From the NCBI GenBank assembly GCA_028015205.1, contig CM051519.1, forward strand, positions 95,005,539 to 95,069,538: a DNA stretch of 64,000 nucleotides, in the 5' to 3' direction. This DNA comes from Mytilisepta virgata (taxonomy: Eukaryota; Mollusca; Bivalvia; Mytilida; Mytilidae). A model generated the notes under the pieces. The model saw nothing but the letters and a program-made list of their open reading frames with translations. It had not been told where the DNA came from and did no database searches. This document shows positions 12,949-26,300 of the stretch, in pieces (the first letter of the stretch is position 1; each line of letters opens with the position of its first letter). The translations under genes were made by a program, and so were the position numbers.

Positions 12949-13885
12949 GTAATGGGGTGGATGAAATGAAAGTTGATATGTTGTATAACATGTATAAGGA
13001 GATTTGTTAACGACTCTGTAATGTAAAAGTTCAAAATTAGCTATACAAACTTAGATAATTTTAAGTTTATTGGGTTCTTTTCAATAGGACTCAATATTAA
13101 ATTACATAAACCCTTCTGTATCATTTTTTGCTCACCTGGCCATGTGAGCTATAGTCATCACTTGGCGTCCATCGTCGTCCGGCGTAAACTTATCCTTTAA
13201 AGATCTTCTCCTCTGAAACCCATAGGCCAATTGGAACAAAACTTTGCAGGAGTGGCCGCAATGGGCAATTGGCGTTTCTTATTGCATGGCTGAGTTTTCA
13301 AAAATCTCCTCTGAAACTGCTCGGCCAAATGGAACAAAACTTAACAGGAAGCATACATGGGAGGTTCTTCATTTTGTCCCGATCAGAATATACAAATATG
13401 GCCGCAATGGGCATTTCTTGTTTCTGATGGCTGTTATATAAAAAAAATCTTATCCTCTGAAATCGCTTGGCCAAATGGAACGTAACTTGACATGAAGCAT
13501 CTATTGGAGGTTCTTTACAAAGTTTCCTCATTTCGTCCCGATCGGGCACAAACATGGCCGTCATGGGCAGTTCTTGTTTCTCATTTGCTGATAAAAAAAT
13601 ATTCTCCTCTGAAGTCGCTTGGCCAAATAGAACGAAACTTGACAGGAAGCATATATGGGAGGTTCTTTACAAACTTTCCGTCATGGGCAATTCTTGTTTC
13701 TCAGTGGTTGATTAAAAAAATTGGCCAATTCGGACCAAACTTTGGTGGAATTGTCCATGGATGGCCCCCATTCCAAAATTGTCCGGCATCCCCGACCTCC
13801 AACGGATATGGCTACTTTTACCGAAAATAGAAAAAAGGAAGGAATGAATTTAAAAAATCTTCTATGTAATTACGTGAACAATTGG

Positions 13886-14209
13886 AATCACAGGGGCCCG
13901 ACTTCTGGATATTTATTTCTTTTTCATTTTATTTTTGTTGTTGTTTATTTCAAGGGTACTTTTAATAAATATTTACTATTACAACAAATATTCTGCGTTT
14001 ATTATCAATGTTCTACATTATCCACGTCCTTATACTAAAAACCCTAGGATTTTTTAGTATAAGGACGTGAATATTGTATAGCACATTGATAATAAACTCA
14101 GAATATTCTTGTTATAGTAAATATTTATTGAAAGTACTTATGAAATAAGACAACAAAAAAAAATAAAATGAAAAAGAAATAAATATCCAGAAGTCGGGCC
14201 CCTATGATT
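13886..14209. mobile_element. Near-perfect ~320-bp palindrome (foldback/MITE)
   Basis: The arms (about 13886-14034 and 14052-14209) start with the same GGGGCCCGACTTCTGGATAT motif in opposite orientation and meet around a short spacer containing CCCTAGGA. Arms of about 150 bp with only scattered mismatches are visible. No open frame. It sits inside an F1 repeat unit, so it is the younger insertion. Confidence 0.85.
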
Positions 14210-16242
14210 GGAACAACACTTGGCTGCAATGGTCTAAGAATTTTGTTCAATGACCCCAATGACCAACCAAGATTGCCGCCACAACCCAACTTAGTTTAAC
14301 ATAGGACCCTGTGGGAAAATTCATTTAAAAAAATTCTTGTCTGAAAGCACTCAGCCAATTGGAACCAAATTTAGCAGCAATAGTCCTTAGCTGGTCCTCT
14401 TTCAGTATTGTGTCCGATGATCTGGACGATCAACCAAGATGGCCGCCACAGCCTAACTTAGTTTAACATAGGACCCTATGCTAAAATTCATTTAAAAAGT
14501 TTTGTTGTCTGAAAGCACTCAGCCAATTGGAACCAGACTTGGCAGCCATATTTATTAGATTGCCCTCTTTCAGAATTACATGTAAATGTTCAATTATACA
14601 GACAATATATACTCCAGTAGTTTCGGAGAACTTTTTCATATATTTTTTGCTTTTTAATTTTTAGTAACAATGATTATAAATGAAGGAGATCTAGACTCCA
14701 GACAAAGTTTTGATAGGGGACAACCTAAAGACCATTACACCAAAGTTTGGTAGGAAATGTTAGAGTGATTTCAGAAAACTTTTTTAATGGAAAGCTTACA
14801 AGGGTGGATGCAAAGATCTCACAAGGCTGCTGTGGGCAAGGTGAGCTTAAACAAGAGGCTCACCTGGAGTCTGGTTTTCATTGGACAATTAATCAACTAC
14901 ATGTGTATTTGACCAAGTTTGTTGCAATTGGTTCAATTGTTCAGGGAAAATTTGTTGAAGATTTATTTTTCATAAGGTTTAATGTTAAAATATGTTCCCT
15001 GATGGTGTTAGTCCTGGCAGGAAGTTGATAAAATTGACCAGGAATAAGGGTGAACCTTAAATAAATGTAACAGAACTCGACCTCAAATTACACAAACCAA
15101 TAACTCCTAAATAGAATTTGGAATTCCCTTCAAAATTTCAAGGTAGGTAGATCTCAACATGGCAAACATTTTTCAATTTACATTTCACTTCTGTCTCAAA
15201 TAGTTTTGGAGATAAAGGCAAAAATGTTAAAATTTTGAAAATTTGACAAAAAAAGGGCAATAACTCCTAAATGGGTTTTGGGATTTCCTTCAAAATTTCA
15301 GGGTATGCAGATCTCAACATGGCAAACATTTTTCAAATTTACATTTCACTTCTATCTCAAATAGTTTTGGAGATAAATGACGAAAAATGTTAAATTTTGA
15401 AAATTTGACAAAAAAGGGCAATAACTCCTAAATGGGTTTTAGGATTTCCTTCAAAATTTCAGGTTAGGTAGATCTTGTCATGCTGATCAATTTTACCCCA
15501 TGTCAGATTTTTGATATCTAACGGTTTTTAAGTTATAAGCCAAAAACAACACATGCACCCCTATATTCTATTTTTAGCTACAGCAGCCATGTTTTATGTC
15601 AGATCAAAATAAATTGAAGACCGTTTGTAGAGGACATGTCATAGATCATACCTATTAAGTTTCAAATCAATCGGCCCAGCGGTTTCAGAGGAGAAGATTT
15701 TTGAATGAAAACATTTTTAAAATTTGACAAAAAAAGGGCAACAACTCTTAAATGGGTTTTGGGATTTCCTTTAAAATTTCAGGGTAGGTAGATCTCAACA
15801 TGACAAACATTTTTCAAATTTACATTTCACTTCTATCTCAAATAGTTTTGGAGATAAATGATGAAAAATTTGACGAAAAAAGGGCAATAACTCCTAAATG
15901 GGTTTTGGAATTTCCTTCAAAATTTCAGGGTAGGTAGATCTTGTCAGGCTGAACAATTTCACCCCGTCAGATTTTCGATATCTGTAATGGTTTTTGAGTT
16001 ATTAGCAAAAAACAGCCATTTACCCCTATGTTCTATTTTTAGCAACAGTGGCCATGTTTTTCATTGGATCAATATAAAATGAGGGTTGTTTGTGGAGGAC
16101 ATGTCATATATCATTCCTATGAAGCCTCGATCCAATCTGCCCAGCCGTTTCAGAGGAGAAGATTTTTGAAAAAGTTAACGACGGACGAGGACGGACGCCA
16201 AGTGATGGCAAAAGCTCACATGGCCTTTTAGGCCAGGTGAGC

Positions 16243-17281
16243 TAAAAAGTGGCAAAGCCAATAGATGCTCCTCTAAAATTAATTTTTACTTTTATGCTAT
16301 AGTTAATTATAATCATTTTAAAAATTATAAGTGTATGTTCAGGCAAAATAGAATTAACATCCAGAAAATTGGTTTGTATTTTATGTTCCAAAGTAGTATC
16401 TGAAACAAGTAGACTTTGTATTTTATGAGAAATACTACTCATCAGAAAGTGGAAAGACACATGCTGAACAACATAAAATAGTCATTTGGAAAACATCCAT
16501 TCACAGATTTCCCTTTTTTTCAAGGGAAAGAACTCAAGTCTGCTCAATATCCCCCAGAATAGTGAAAATCCAACTTGCCAATGTGTTTTATAGTCATTAA
16601 TACTCAATGGAAAATAGAAAGACATATAAATCTTGCTGGAATTACTCCTTTTAAGGTAGCCTTTGTTGAAAGGGTTAATAAAATAATCTGAAATTTTAAT
16701 CCTACAAATGAAAAAAAAACCAAAATAATGTCTTACACAACTATACATGGTATGCAGTGATTCAATCAAGTTTCATTTCATTCTTATGTAAACTGTATGA
16801 CAATTTATCTTATGTATTTAAACCCCAAAAATTTTTGTCTTGCACAAATCTTAAAATACCGTTCCTGCACATTTTATAATAGCATTTACAAACTTCCCAT
16901 TGATGTAGTAATGGCAAAGTCCATGTTTTGCAATGGTGAACAACAAAATCCATCTGATGAGGAAAACTGTTATGCTTTACTTACTACAAATGGTATGCAG
17001 CAATTCTGTCAAGTTCCAATATAAACTGTTGAACATTTTTATTTACAAACACCCCATAGAAAGTAATGACAAAATCGATGTTTTGCTATGGGAAACCCCA
17101 AAGATCAATCTGATCATCAAACCTTTACGTCTCTAGAAACCATTTGTGATGAACAAGGAGGCAACTATACCATCACTCACTATTTTTCTTGGAGCATAAA
17201 ATGAAATAAATAAAAGACCAATGGTAAATTATTTATATGAAATAAATGAAACGACAAATCTGTATAAATGTCAGTCCTCAA
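16243..17281. other. No gene; PSMB2 3' UTR side
   Basis: AT-rich sequence with no recognisable exon. A minus-strand AATAAA at 17043-17038, about 240 nt past the PSMB2 stop, could be its poly(A) signal; this is weak evidence in AT-rich DNA. Confidence 0.3.
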
Positions 17282-17389
17282 CTATAAACCAACAGGCTTT
17301 GGTTTTATTGGCGGTAGATCTTTAATCCCATCTTTGTTTATAACACGGACTGTGTATGATGGTAGATTTACTATAAACCTTAGTTGTAT
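17282..17389 (-). CDS. PSMB2: PSMB2 exon 6 (stop codon)
   Basis: 108 nt including TAG at 17284-17282, acceptor TTTGTTTCAG. It encodes [20 protein letters not shown] and a short Pro/Lys-rich tail. Its acceptor region is duplicated immediately upstream. Confidence 0.95.
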   Translation of the reverse strand: MQLRFIVNLPSYTVRVINKDGIKDLPPIKPKPVGL

Positions 17390-20300
17390 CTGAAACAAAA
17401 GAAACACAGAAATAAGTTTTAAAATTTTTAAGTTGTATCTGAAACAAAAGAAACACAGAAATAAGTTTTAAAATTTTTGATTAAGACAATATCTTAGTTT
17501 CCCTCCAATAAATTACATGTAGTTGAATTTTTGCAGATATATTATGGTATGAGCCTGTTGCCATCCATGGCATCCATAGATAGTTAGGTTTCCGCTCATT
17601 AACTATTGTTCTATTGAATGCATCCTTATAATATTTGTCCACAAGCTCCCCAATATGAAATTCAGGTTGGGATTGATTTTGAGGTATCCGCCCTCTGTAA
17701 TTTTCCCTCGAGGTCAGTAAGGTTTTTTTTTCCAAATTATTTGTATCACTTTTTAGTTTTTTATCCAATTTTGATGATTTTTGTGTTAAAATGTTCCTTG
17801 CTAAAAATTAACAAAATTCTTAATATCTCTTACCATTTCAGAGATATACATGACATAAGAGGCCAAAAGAGGGATACACCTTAAATTTTAACTTTATTTT
17901 TTTATGATTTTTTTTTAATCATGAGAACTATTATAAAATGTTTTTGTAAATTTTGTAGTTTCAGAGGTAATGGGGGTTAATTAGCCATCTAATGGTAATT
18001 AGTATGTCAACAATTCCCCCCCCCCCCCCCCCCCTTTTATAGTTTCAGATTGTATCAAAGGGTTATATAGGCTAAAATTAGCAGAGTCAGAGGAAACATT
18101 AAATTATTATTTTTTTGTCAGAATACAATCCATATACTTTACACCGTAAGGGCTATAAATATGAAATTTTGTGTGATTTTGAAAGAATTGTTCCTTCTCC
18201 AACTACTTCAAATATTCTATTGAACTCATAGCATAAAACCATTGATGGGAGTGTCATTTCTGATTTTTTAGTTTTAGAGTAGCAGTATTCAACCAACAGC
18301 TTTGAGAGTGCTACCTAAATTATGTACATTGCAAACAATTTTTGCAGTTCTATCAAGTGGTCATCTTGTTGGTTAAAGTTAAAACGAGCACATTCTGACC
18401 TTGGTATCTAAATCATGTACGATGCAAACAATTTATGCAGTTCCAGCAAGTATTATTGGTTAATTATACTAGTATTCTTTGGAACCTTTTACCCAGCCAA
18501 TGTTCGGTATCTGTACCAAGTCAGACTATCCTGACTTTCTTTTGAGTTAATGTTTTGTTTTGTGCTCTTTTTTTTATCTGGGTTTTTGTCTTTTGGGTGG
18601 TGTTGAATGATTCATGTGATTGGTATGTCATTGTTGACCCTGTAATCCATTTTGTTGTTTATTTGAAATTGCACTTTTTTCACACTTTTCCTTAACTGAG
18701 TTAGTTAAAAATACTTGCCAAATGTTTTGACACTTTACACTAATGAATATATTGCACTCTAGATCTATTAGAAAATTTAACTAGAGACTCCCAGGTACTA
18801 TCCGATGTTTATTTCACTAATAGCGCCACTGTGTAGACAGCTACTATATAAGCTCCATAAATGAAGATATGAGCTTTTAACAAAAAAAAATAGAATACTA
18901 AAAAGCTCCGTAAGAAAAAGAATAGTGTTCTTTGCTATTAGTAACTTATAATAAATGTGCACATGGTCTGCAAATTTGTATCTTTCTAATACATGTAGGT
19001 TAATATAGTGTTGACATTAATTATTATATTATGGATTGGTAAGCCCAGTAATTTACTGAAAACTACGGTAATTAATTAGTGGTGATGGAAAACTTGCATA
19101 AAAAATTGGTGGAGATAATTGTATATGTTACATTAATACGTGGTGGATGGTGTATATACTATATTGGTAGAATTTGATTTCCTCTTCAATGGAGGTTGCC
19201 TTGATCGGCAGAAATTTGTATACTGCTACAGATAGAGTGGCTATATTGGTCAACAATATGGACACCTACAGGAACAACCCAATGGTAAGCAGTACACAGA
19301 GTTTGGTGTAAACTGAAAACATTTTTTAAAATAACACCAATATTGGTCCAAGGTCCATACTACACTCCAACATAATTTGAAAGGGGAACACCTAAGGACC
19401 ATTTTGCAAATTTTTAATCTCAGTTGCCAGAGTTCTTTAAGATAAGATTTTTGAACACCACATTTTTCCTTTTTTTAGAAATGGTGCAAGATCTGGACTC
19501 CCAGACACAAACTGAAAAGTGGACCACCTAGGGACCATTCTGCCAAAAGTTTGTCACAATTATGAAATTAGTTTCATCAGAAACTAATTTTTTAATATTA
19601 TTTTGCACATTTTTTAATTTTTAAACTAACGAAGTTTCAGATTCCTGGACCATTCCATCTAGTTTGTCAAAGTAATTTCAGAAAAGATTTTACATTTTTT
19701 TCTAAATTAGGTACTGATAGTCATACTGGTCCATGATATAGACACCCTACATTTTAACATAATTTTGAAAAAAAAAATCAAAACCATTCCATCAAAGTGT
19801 GCTCTAAGTTGCCCAATAAGTTTCAGAATAGAAGATGTATTAATAGTGGTTTGTTAATTCTATTCTTTATAGTATATATGGTGGTCATAATGGTCCATCG
19901 TCTGTACCCCAGAACATAGTTTGAAATGGACCATTCTACCAAATTAACCTATATTACCAAATAAATTTCAGATATATAAAAAAATTTTTTTTTTAGTTAA
20001 TTCTTTTATTTTTAGTTACAGTGGCCAATAAACAGAACATTATGTGAATTACTATATTTATTTAAATAAAATAAATATTGGTATTGTTTTTTTGTATATA
20101 AACTTTCATTTGTTTCATTGGTTCATTTTCTCATTAATGATATACATCTGGTTGTTCTGGTTCTTAAATTGTTTTATTAAAAGATGCTGTTTTATTCTAC
20201 TTAAAGTACACTTTTTGCTGATTTAGTTTATGAGAAGATTTTTACATATTTTTCTGCTGAATTTTATATTTTAAGTAATGGCAGCTATATTTGTTGGAGG

Positions 20301-23300
20301 TCCAAACCCCTGAACACAATTTTGAAAAGGACCATATAAGGAGCATTCCATCAAAGTTTGGTATCAATTGTCCTAATTCTATCAGAGAAGTTCTGAGGAT
20401 TTAAATAATTTTCTGGCCAATTTTTCATATTTCCTGTATTGATGCCAGTATTAGTTGGTCTGTACCCCTAGACATAATTTGAAAGAGAAAGACGAAAGTT
20501 TGGCCTCAACTGCCCTAGTAGTTTCAGAAGAGAAAATTTTTAAATATTTTTTCATTTTTATCAACAACAACCACTATTTGTTGTAGATGCAGACACGCTG
20601 ACACAATTCTGAAAGGTGACCACCCAAAGACCATTCCACCAAGGTTTGGTCCATATTAGCGTAGTGGTTTCAGAGAAGATTTAAAAAAAATGTAAAAGTT
20701 TAAGGACGTCGATTATGGATGCCAAGTGATGGAAAAAGCTCACTATGACATTAGGTGAGGTGAGCTAAAAACATTGGACATTATACATTTTTCCATGAAC
20801 AACGTTCTTCAACTCTGGTACATCAGAATTTTCAAAACTGAATTGGGGTTTACTGTTGTTTATCGATTTAAAATTTTGTGTAATTAGGCATGAGCAGAAT
20901 ATTGCAGGAAATGTTTAAATGTTCACAGACTGACAGACACTACCATGTTGGTATTAATTATACCCATACAAACCTCATCAATACATTTCTTTAACAATTC
21001 AACAGCTTCAGCTTCTGTGATATCTTAAATCAAAATCAAATATTTCATATTAATATCCTATTTTGCAATCTAACAAAAGTGAAAAGTACAAGAGAATCAT
21101 CTTTTGTTATATTTTTTTTCAACCATTTATTTTTTTAATGTGACAAATTCACATCCTAACAATTGCTTAAAATAATAAAAAAAAAACCAACAGCAATTAC
21201 TGTTATGATTAAACAGTTACCGGTAGTTTAAAAAAACATACCAATATAAGATACATTAAATTTTTCTACCTGCATTGTGATTTTACTACTTTATCCTCAT
21301 TTTGTTCAATGAATTAACTTTCCCTCATTAAACAACAGGCTCCTTCAAATAAATAAAAGGGATGAAACAAGCTGTCTGATTGGTCCACTTGTTGAATTAC
21401 CACCAATCAGTTTCACTGAGATTGCTTATTTTACCACATTTTTTTATACTGATTCCAATACCTTTCGTAATGACATCCCTTAAAGTGATACTAATACACC
21501 TAATTTCATGTTCGAGACATTTCCTCAATGGGTGCAATGGTGCCCTTTGGGTCTTCTAAAATTTCAAAAATTAAAATTAAACCCTTTCTGGGCACCTAAT
21601 TTTATTTGAAATTAAGATATCTCTCTGTGTTTGGAAAATTTATTGCATTTAACTGTTCCATTTAGAAATTAAAGGTGTTAATCTTGGGTGCTTGCAAGGC
21701 TTCGGAATTTTTTTGAAAATGAAATTGCCCACGGGAAAGTTGTATTAAAATTTTACTTTCCCCGTTTTTAATTTCTTTTAAAAGTCTGCATTTGGAAACG
21801 AAATATTTGTGCAAGGTCATGCCTGGGGCCTTATTTATTAAACATTTATTGTTGTCAAAGTTCGAAACTTTTCATTTTGGTTTACTGGTAATACTTGATT
21901 ACTGCTAAATACAAGGAAAAAACAAGTTAACTTTCGGGGAACCAGTTTCTAAAATTTAGATTTGTCCAATCACTGACTTCGTCAAACAATAAAACAACGT
22001 ACCAGAACGTAACATGTACTGGCGATTTACTTGGCCGACAGGAAAATGGTAATTGTGTTTTCACTTTCCCGACGATTTTTTTTTACTTGCCCCGGGAAAC
22101 AGGAAATGGGAATTCTGAATCCCTGGCTTGATTAAAACATTAACATGATTACTGATAATTATAGCAAAAAGTTAATCAATCAAGACTTTCCTGCAGACTC
22201 ATATGCAACATACATTGTATATGTTTGAAATTGCCTTCACTTGGAAAATATCACGATGCCCTCACAACTTTCTGGTGAAAGTTTTCGGACCCCCTAGGGC
22301 AATTACACATCACTGGAATGACAAACTCATTGTCCATTTCTCCATTCGTATCCATTCATACTTGAACTGCATAAGTTACTGTACTCTTACACAAGGTCCA
22401 GTATCAAGTTTTTATCTTATGACTGACGGGTATTATCTAACTCTCGGATGGTACAGGAAATTTTGTATCACATCATGTACAGTGTGATATGAAAAATCCA
22501 CCCATTTGCTTAGTCAAGGAGTGGTTGTGTTTTAAAATTCATATACTTTCACTGGTCAACAATTTTGCTATAGATTGAAACCAAAGGCTCAGATCATTTA
22601 CTATTATTTCCAAATCAAATAACTAAAGCTGATATCAAGCAATATCTAATTCTCACTCATTGCGAAAGTATCATTTACAGTCGTTGAGAATTAGTGGGAA
22701 ACTACAGATGTTTCTACATACATACAAAGATACACAATATTTCCCCTCTTTCTGTAAAGCAGGCGGATATCTAATGTCTCAGTATCTGCTCTGAAAATAT
22801 TATTCTGATCACTTACCATCTCTGTAATTTCTGTCAAGTATACTGTACGAAAAAAAAGCACCATATCCATGAGCTGCAAAAGGACATTTATTCATTGATG
22901 CTAAATAATCCATATAATAAAGAGATGGTCCTTCCTGTGCATCATAACCAGCTAACAATAAGTTTACCATATAGGGTGTCTGTAAATAAAGATTACATTT
23001 ATAAAATTATGATCTGTGAATCAGTGATCTGAATTCTTGGAAATTACTATATCACCAAATTATATTTCTTTAACACCACAATGGCTAAAGCTACAACTTC
23101 AAAAGGACCCTAATTTACATTATACTGTATTCATATTTATCAGTTTTTAAAGTTAGACTGCATCAAAATCAAATACATGTACCAGTAATTTTATGTTATA
23201 GAATTAAAAATGAAGATAACAGAAAAGGTATACAATGAACAAACAACAATAAAAACTGAGATCAAATATATATATACTGGTACCTGACTTCTAAGGTAAT

Positions 23301-26300
23301 CTGCTAAATTACCATACAACACAACACAAACAGAGATCAAACATATATACCTGACTTCTAAGGTAATCTACTAAATTACCATACAACACAACACAAACAG
23401 AGATCAAACATATATACTGGTACCTGACTTCTAAGGTAATCTGCTAAATTACCATACAACACAACACAAACAGAGATCAAACATATATACTGGTACCTGA
23501 CTTCTAAGGTAATCTACTAAATTACCATACAACACAATACAAACAGAGATCAAACATATATACCTGACTTCTAAGGTAATCTGCTAAATTACCATACAAC
23601 ACAAAAAAAACAGAGACCAAACATATATACCTGACTTCTAAGGTAATCTGCCAAATTTTTTCTGATGAAATTGGCTGCTGCATGAGGTGACAATTCATAA
23701 CCTGAAACAAAAAGTAGATCTTTTAAACCTGTAAATTTAAAATGACTCTGACAAAAAAAAAGACAACAAAAAAATAAGAATGGTCACCAGTTAACAAAAG
23801 TGTGATCTCAACTGCTCCAATATTTTCTGAGGAGATTTTAAATACCGGTAATTTTTGTAAATTAACCTAATGTTTGCATCAGTGGCCAATGTTCAACCCC
23901 CCTAACTAACATACAAAATTTTGAAAGGGGATAACCTAAAGACAAATCGCAGGCATTTGATCCGAACTGTTTCAAAGGGGATTCTCAAAAATTTAAATAA
24001 AAAACTTTCAAATCTTCTCCTCCGAAACTTGTAGGAATAAATTTAGTTTTTATTCATAATTATTTCCTTGATACATTAAGGTCACTGTAAAAATAATTTC
24101 ATATTCAACAAAAAGTGACCATGTCGGTGGTCTCTATCCTGCCTTGAGTGCGGAAGGTCGGGGGCCAGGTCAAACCAAGATATTAAAATTGGTATTTGCT
24201 GCTTCTCCATTAAGCAAGCATCATCTAGGAGTACAATCAAGGGACTGGTTGGCTCAGAGTCATAATATATTGTGTCCAAGTGGCTTGGTGGGGTGATATG
24301 TATTCCTGTGGACTCACTGTTACATTGTACGTCACGAGCTAGCATGTTAAAAATCCAGCTAATACAAGGCATAACATTCATATCATATTAACATGTTCTC
24401 ATCCTGATATGCATTAGTATACAATATTGTTTAGGGGCCAGGTGGAGCCCACCCCAAGTGCAGGGTTTTCTCGCTGCATTGAAGACACATTGGTAGCCTT
24501 GAGCTGTTTTCTGCTCTTTGGTCAGGTTGATGTCTCTTTGACACATTCCCCATTTCCATTCTCTATTCTATCAAATAATTGCCACTGGATATTAAACAAT
24601 AATTCATCCATCATCAACAAAAACTGAGAATTCCTTTGTCCCTAATATTGTAGAAATTTTTAATCTAAATCTTAGGCTAATGTTAAAATTTTGTGTGAAA
24701 AGTCCAGACTACAAAAGATTTCTACAATATTATGTATCACTTCCATGTTTGTATCAATCTATTCAATTGTTCTTCTTCATAAGAAATTTAAATACATTTC
24801 CCGTTGGGACCTATGTTAACAAAGCCAACATGGATTTCCCATCAACACTGATATTATACAGTTATTTAACAGTATTGAGGGATATAACCCTTTATTTGTA
24901 CAAGACACTATTTTCCCCCAATGTGTAGCAGAGGGAAATAATCAATGTGTCCAGGGGACAAATAAAATGGCCATATCCCTCAATAAAATAAGGCAAAAAC
25001 TAGGTACACAAGAACAGCATGTGTAAACAAAATATAAAGGTCATTCACTTTAACTTAAATGAATACAATGTAACATAAATAGTTATACCATTTCTCATTT
25101 TATACAACTGGATATTCTTGGCCATATATTCAGCAAACTGTACTGTATCTCCTGATTCTCCACTGACTAACATCATTAGTCGGTCACTTAACTTAAACAT
25201 TTTGTCTGTATCTGTAAAACAAATTATGAATCCATGTATATATAGTTTAGTTTTAATGGGTCCAGCAATTTTAAAAAGTTCAGATTTCTGCTTAGAATGT
25301 ACATATTGAAATATTAGTATTCAGTATGCCATTGTGAAAATGAACCTGAGGTAATAAAAACAACATCCATGAACTTTATAATCTGATATCATTAGCAATA
25401 CTTTAAACAGCGTCCTATGTTAAAATAAGTTTGGTTGTGGTGGCCATCTTTGTTGACATTCCGGGTCATCAGACATATTTCTGAAAGAGGACCACCTAAG
25501 GACCATTTCTGTCAAGTTTTGTTCTAATTGGCTAGGCAGCTTCAGACAAAAAGATTTTTAAATTAATTTCTCATAGGGTCCCATATTAAACTAAGTTTGG
25601 CTGTGGCGGCTATCTTGGTTGACCGTCTGGGTCAAAGGACACATTTCTGAAAGAGGACCATTGCTGCTAAGTTTGATTTCAATTGGCTCAGTACTTTCAG
25701 ACAAGATTTTCATATGAATTACCCATAGGGTCCTATGTTAAACTATGTTTGGCTATGGTGGCCATCTTGATTGATTGTCGGGGTCATCGGACAAAATACT
25801 GAAAGAGGACCACCTAAATACCATTGCTGCTAAGTTTGGTTTCATTTGGCTCAGTAGTTTCAGACAAGGTTTTTAAATGAATTTCCCATAGCGTCCTATG
25901 TTAAACTATTTTGGCCTTTTTGTCCAGGTTAGCTAAAAAGATGATCAGAAAGAATTCTTAGACTGGGATTCTTCTTGCATCAAATGGGCTTCAGAATTCA
26001 TTGAAGCCATCAATTTGAAATTAAAATGATATTTGCCAATGTTTTTGGAATTTCAAATTAATTTCTTCTCAGAAAACACATACTTTTGCTTTCTACATGT
26101 ATTAGTCCAGTCAATCTAGCATAAATTTGACCCTAACCTTGAAGTAATTGCAACAGAAGATTTTTAATTTAAGTTTTAATCTTTAGCATTATACCCCAAA
26201 TATACACAGAAAAAAGTCCAACAAAATCTAACTTGAGGAAGACTAAAAAATCACGATTTTAAAATCCTATGGAGATTTGCATTGAAAATGGGAGATAACT

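Larger units (their letters stand above)
12189..16242. mobile_element. Composite of F1 hairpin-ended repeats
   Basis: At 12191-12206 there is a perfect hairpin AGGCTCC-CA-GGAGCCT, as at other F1 left ends. A second terminus with hairpin GCTCAC/GTGAGC lies at 13130-13149 and its inverted partner at 16214-16242, next to a GACGGACGCCAAGTGATGG box. Diverged internal units of about 150-180 bp recur throughout (for example three copies of CCGCCACAxCC...AGCCAATTGGAACC at 14270-14560). A foldback element is inserted at 13886-14209. No intact open frame. Confidence 0.6.

Noticed and set aside
22203..22487. 94-residue plus-strand frame in PSMB2 intron 4
   Set aside because: No recognisable motif, no convincing splice context, and length expected by chance in this much DNA.
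23284..23650. Regular direct repeats that could suggest a CRISPR array
   Set aside because: Whole units are repeated, including the would-be spacers; the repeats contain a proteasome exon end, and the DNA is eukaryotic.
23522..23710. Minus-strand open frame across PSMB2 exon 3 and its minisatellite
   Set aside because: Wrong frame for the true exon at its start and reads through the donor; explained by exon 3 and the repeat.
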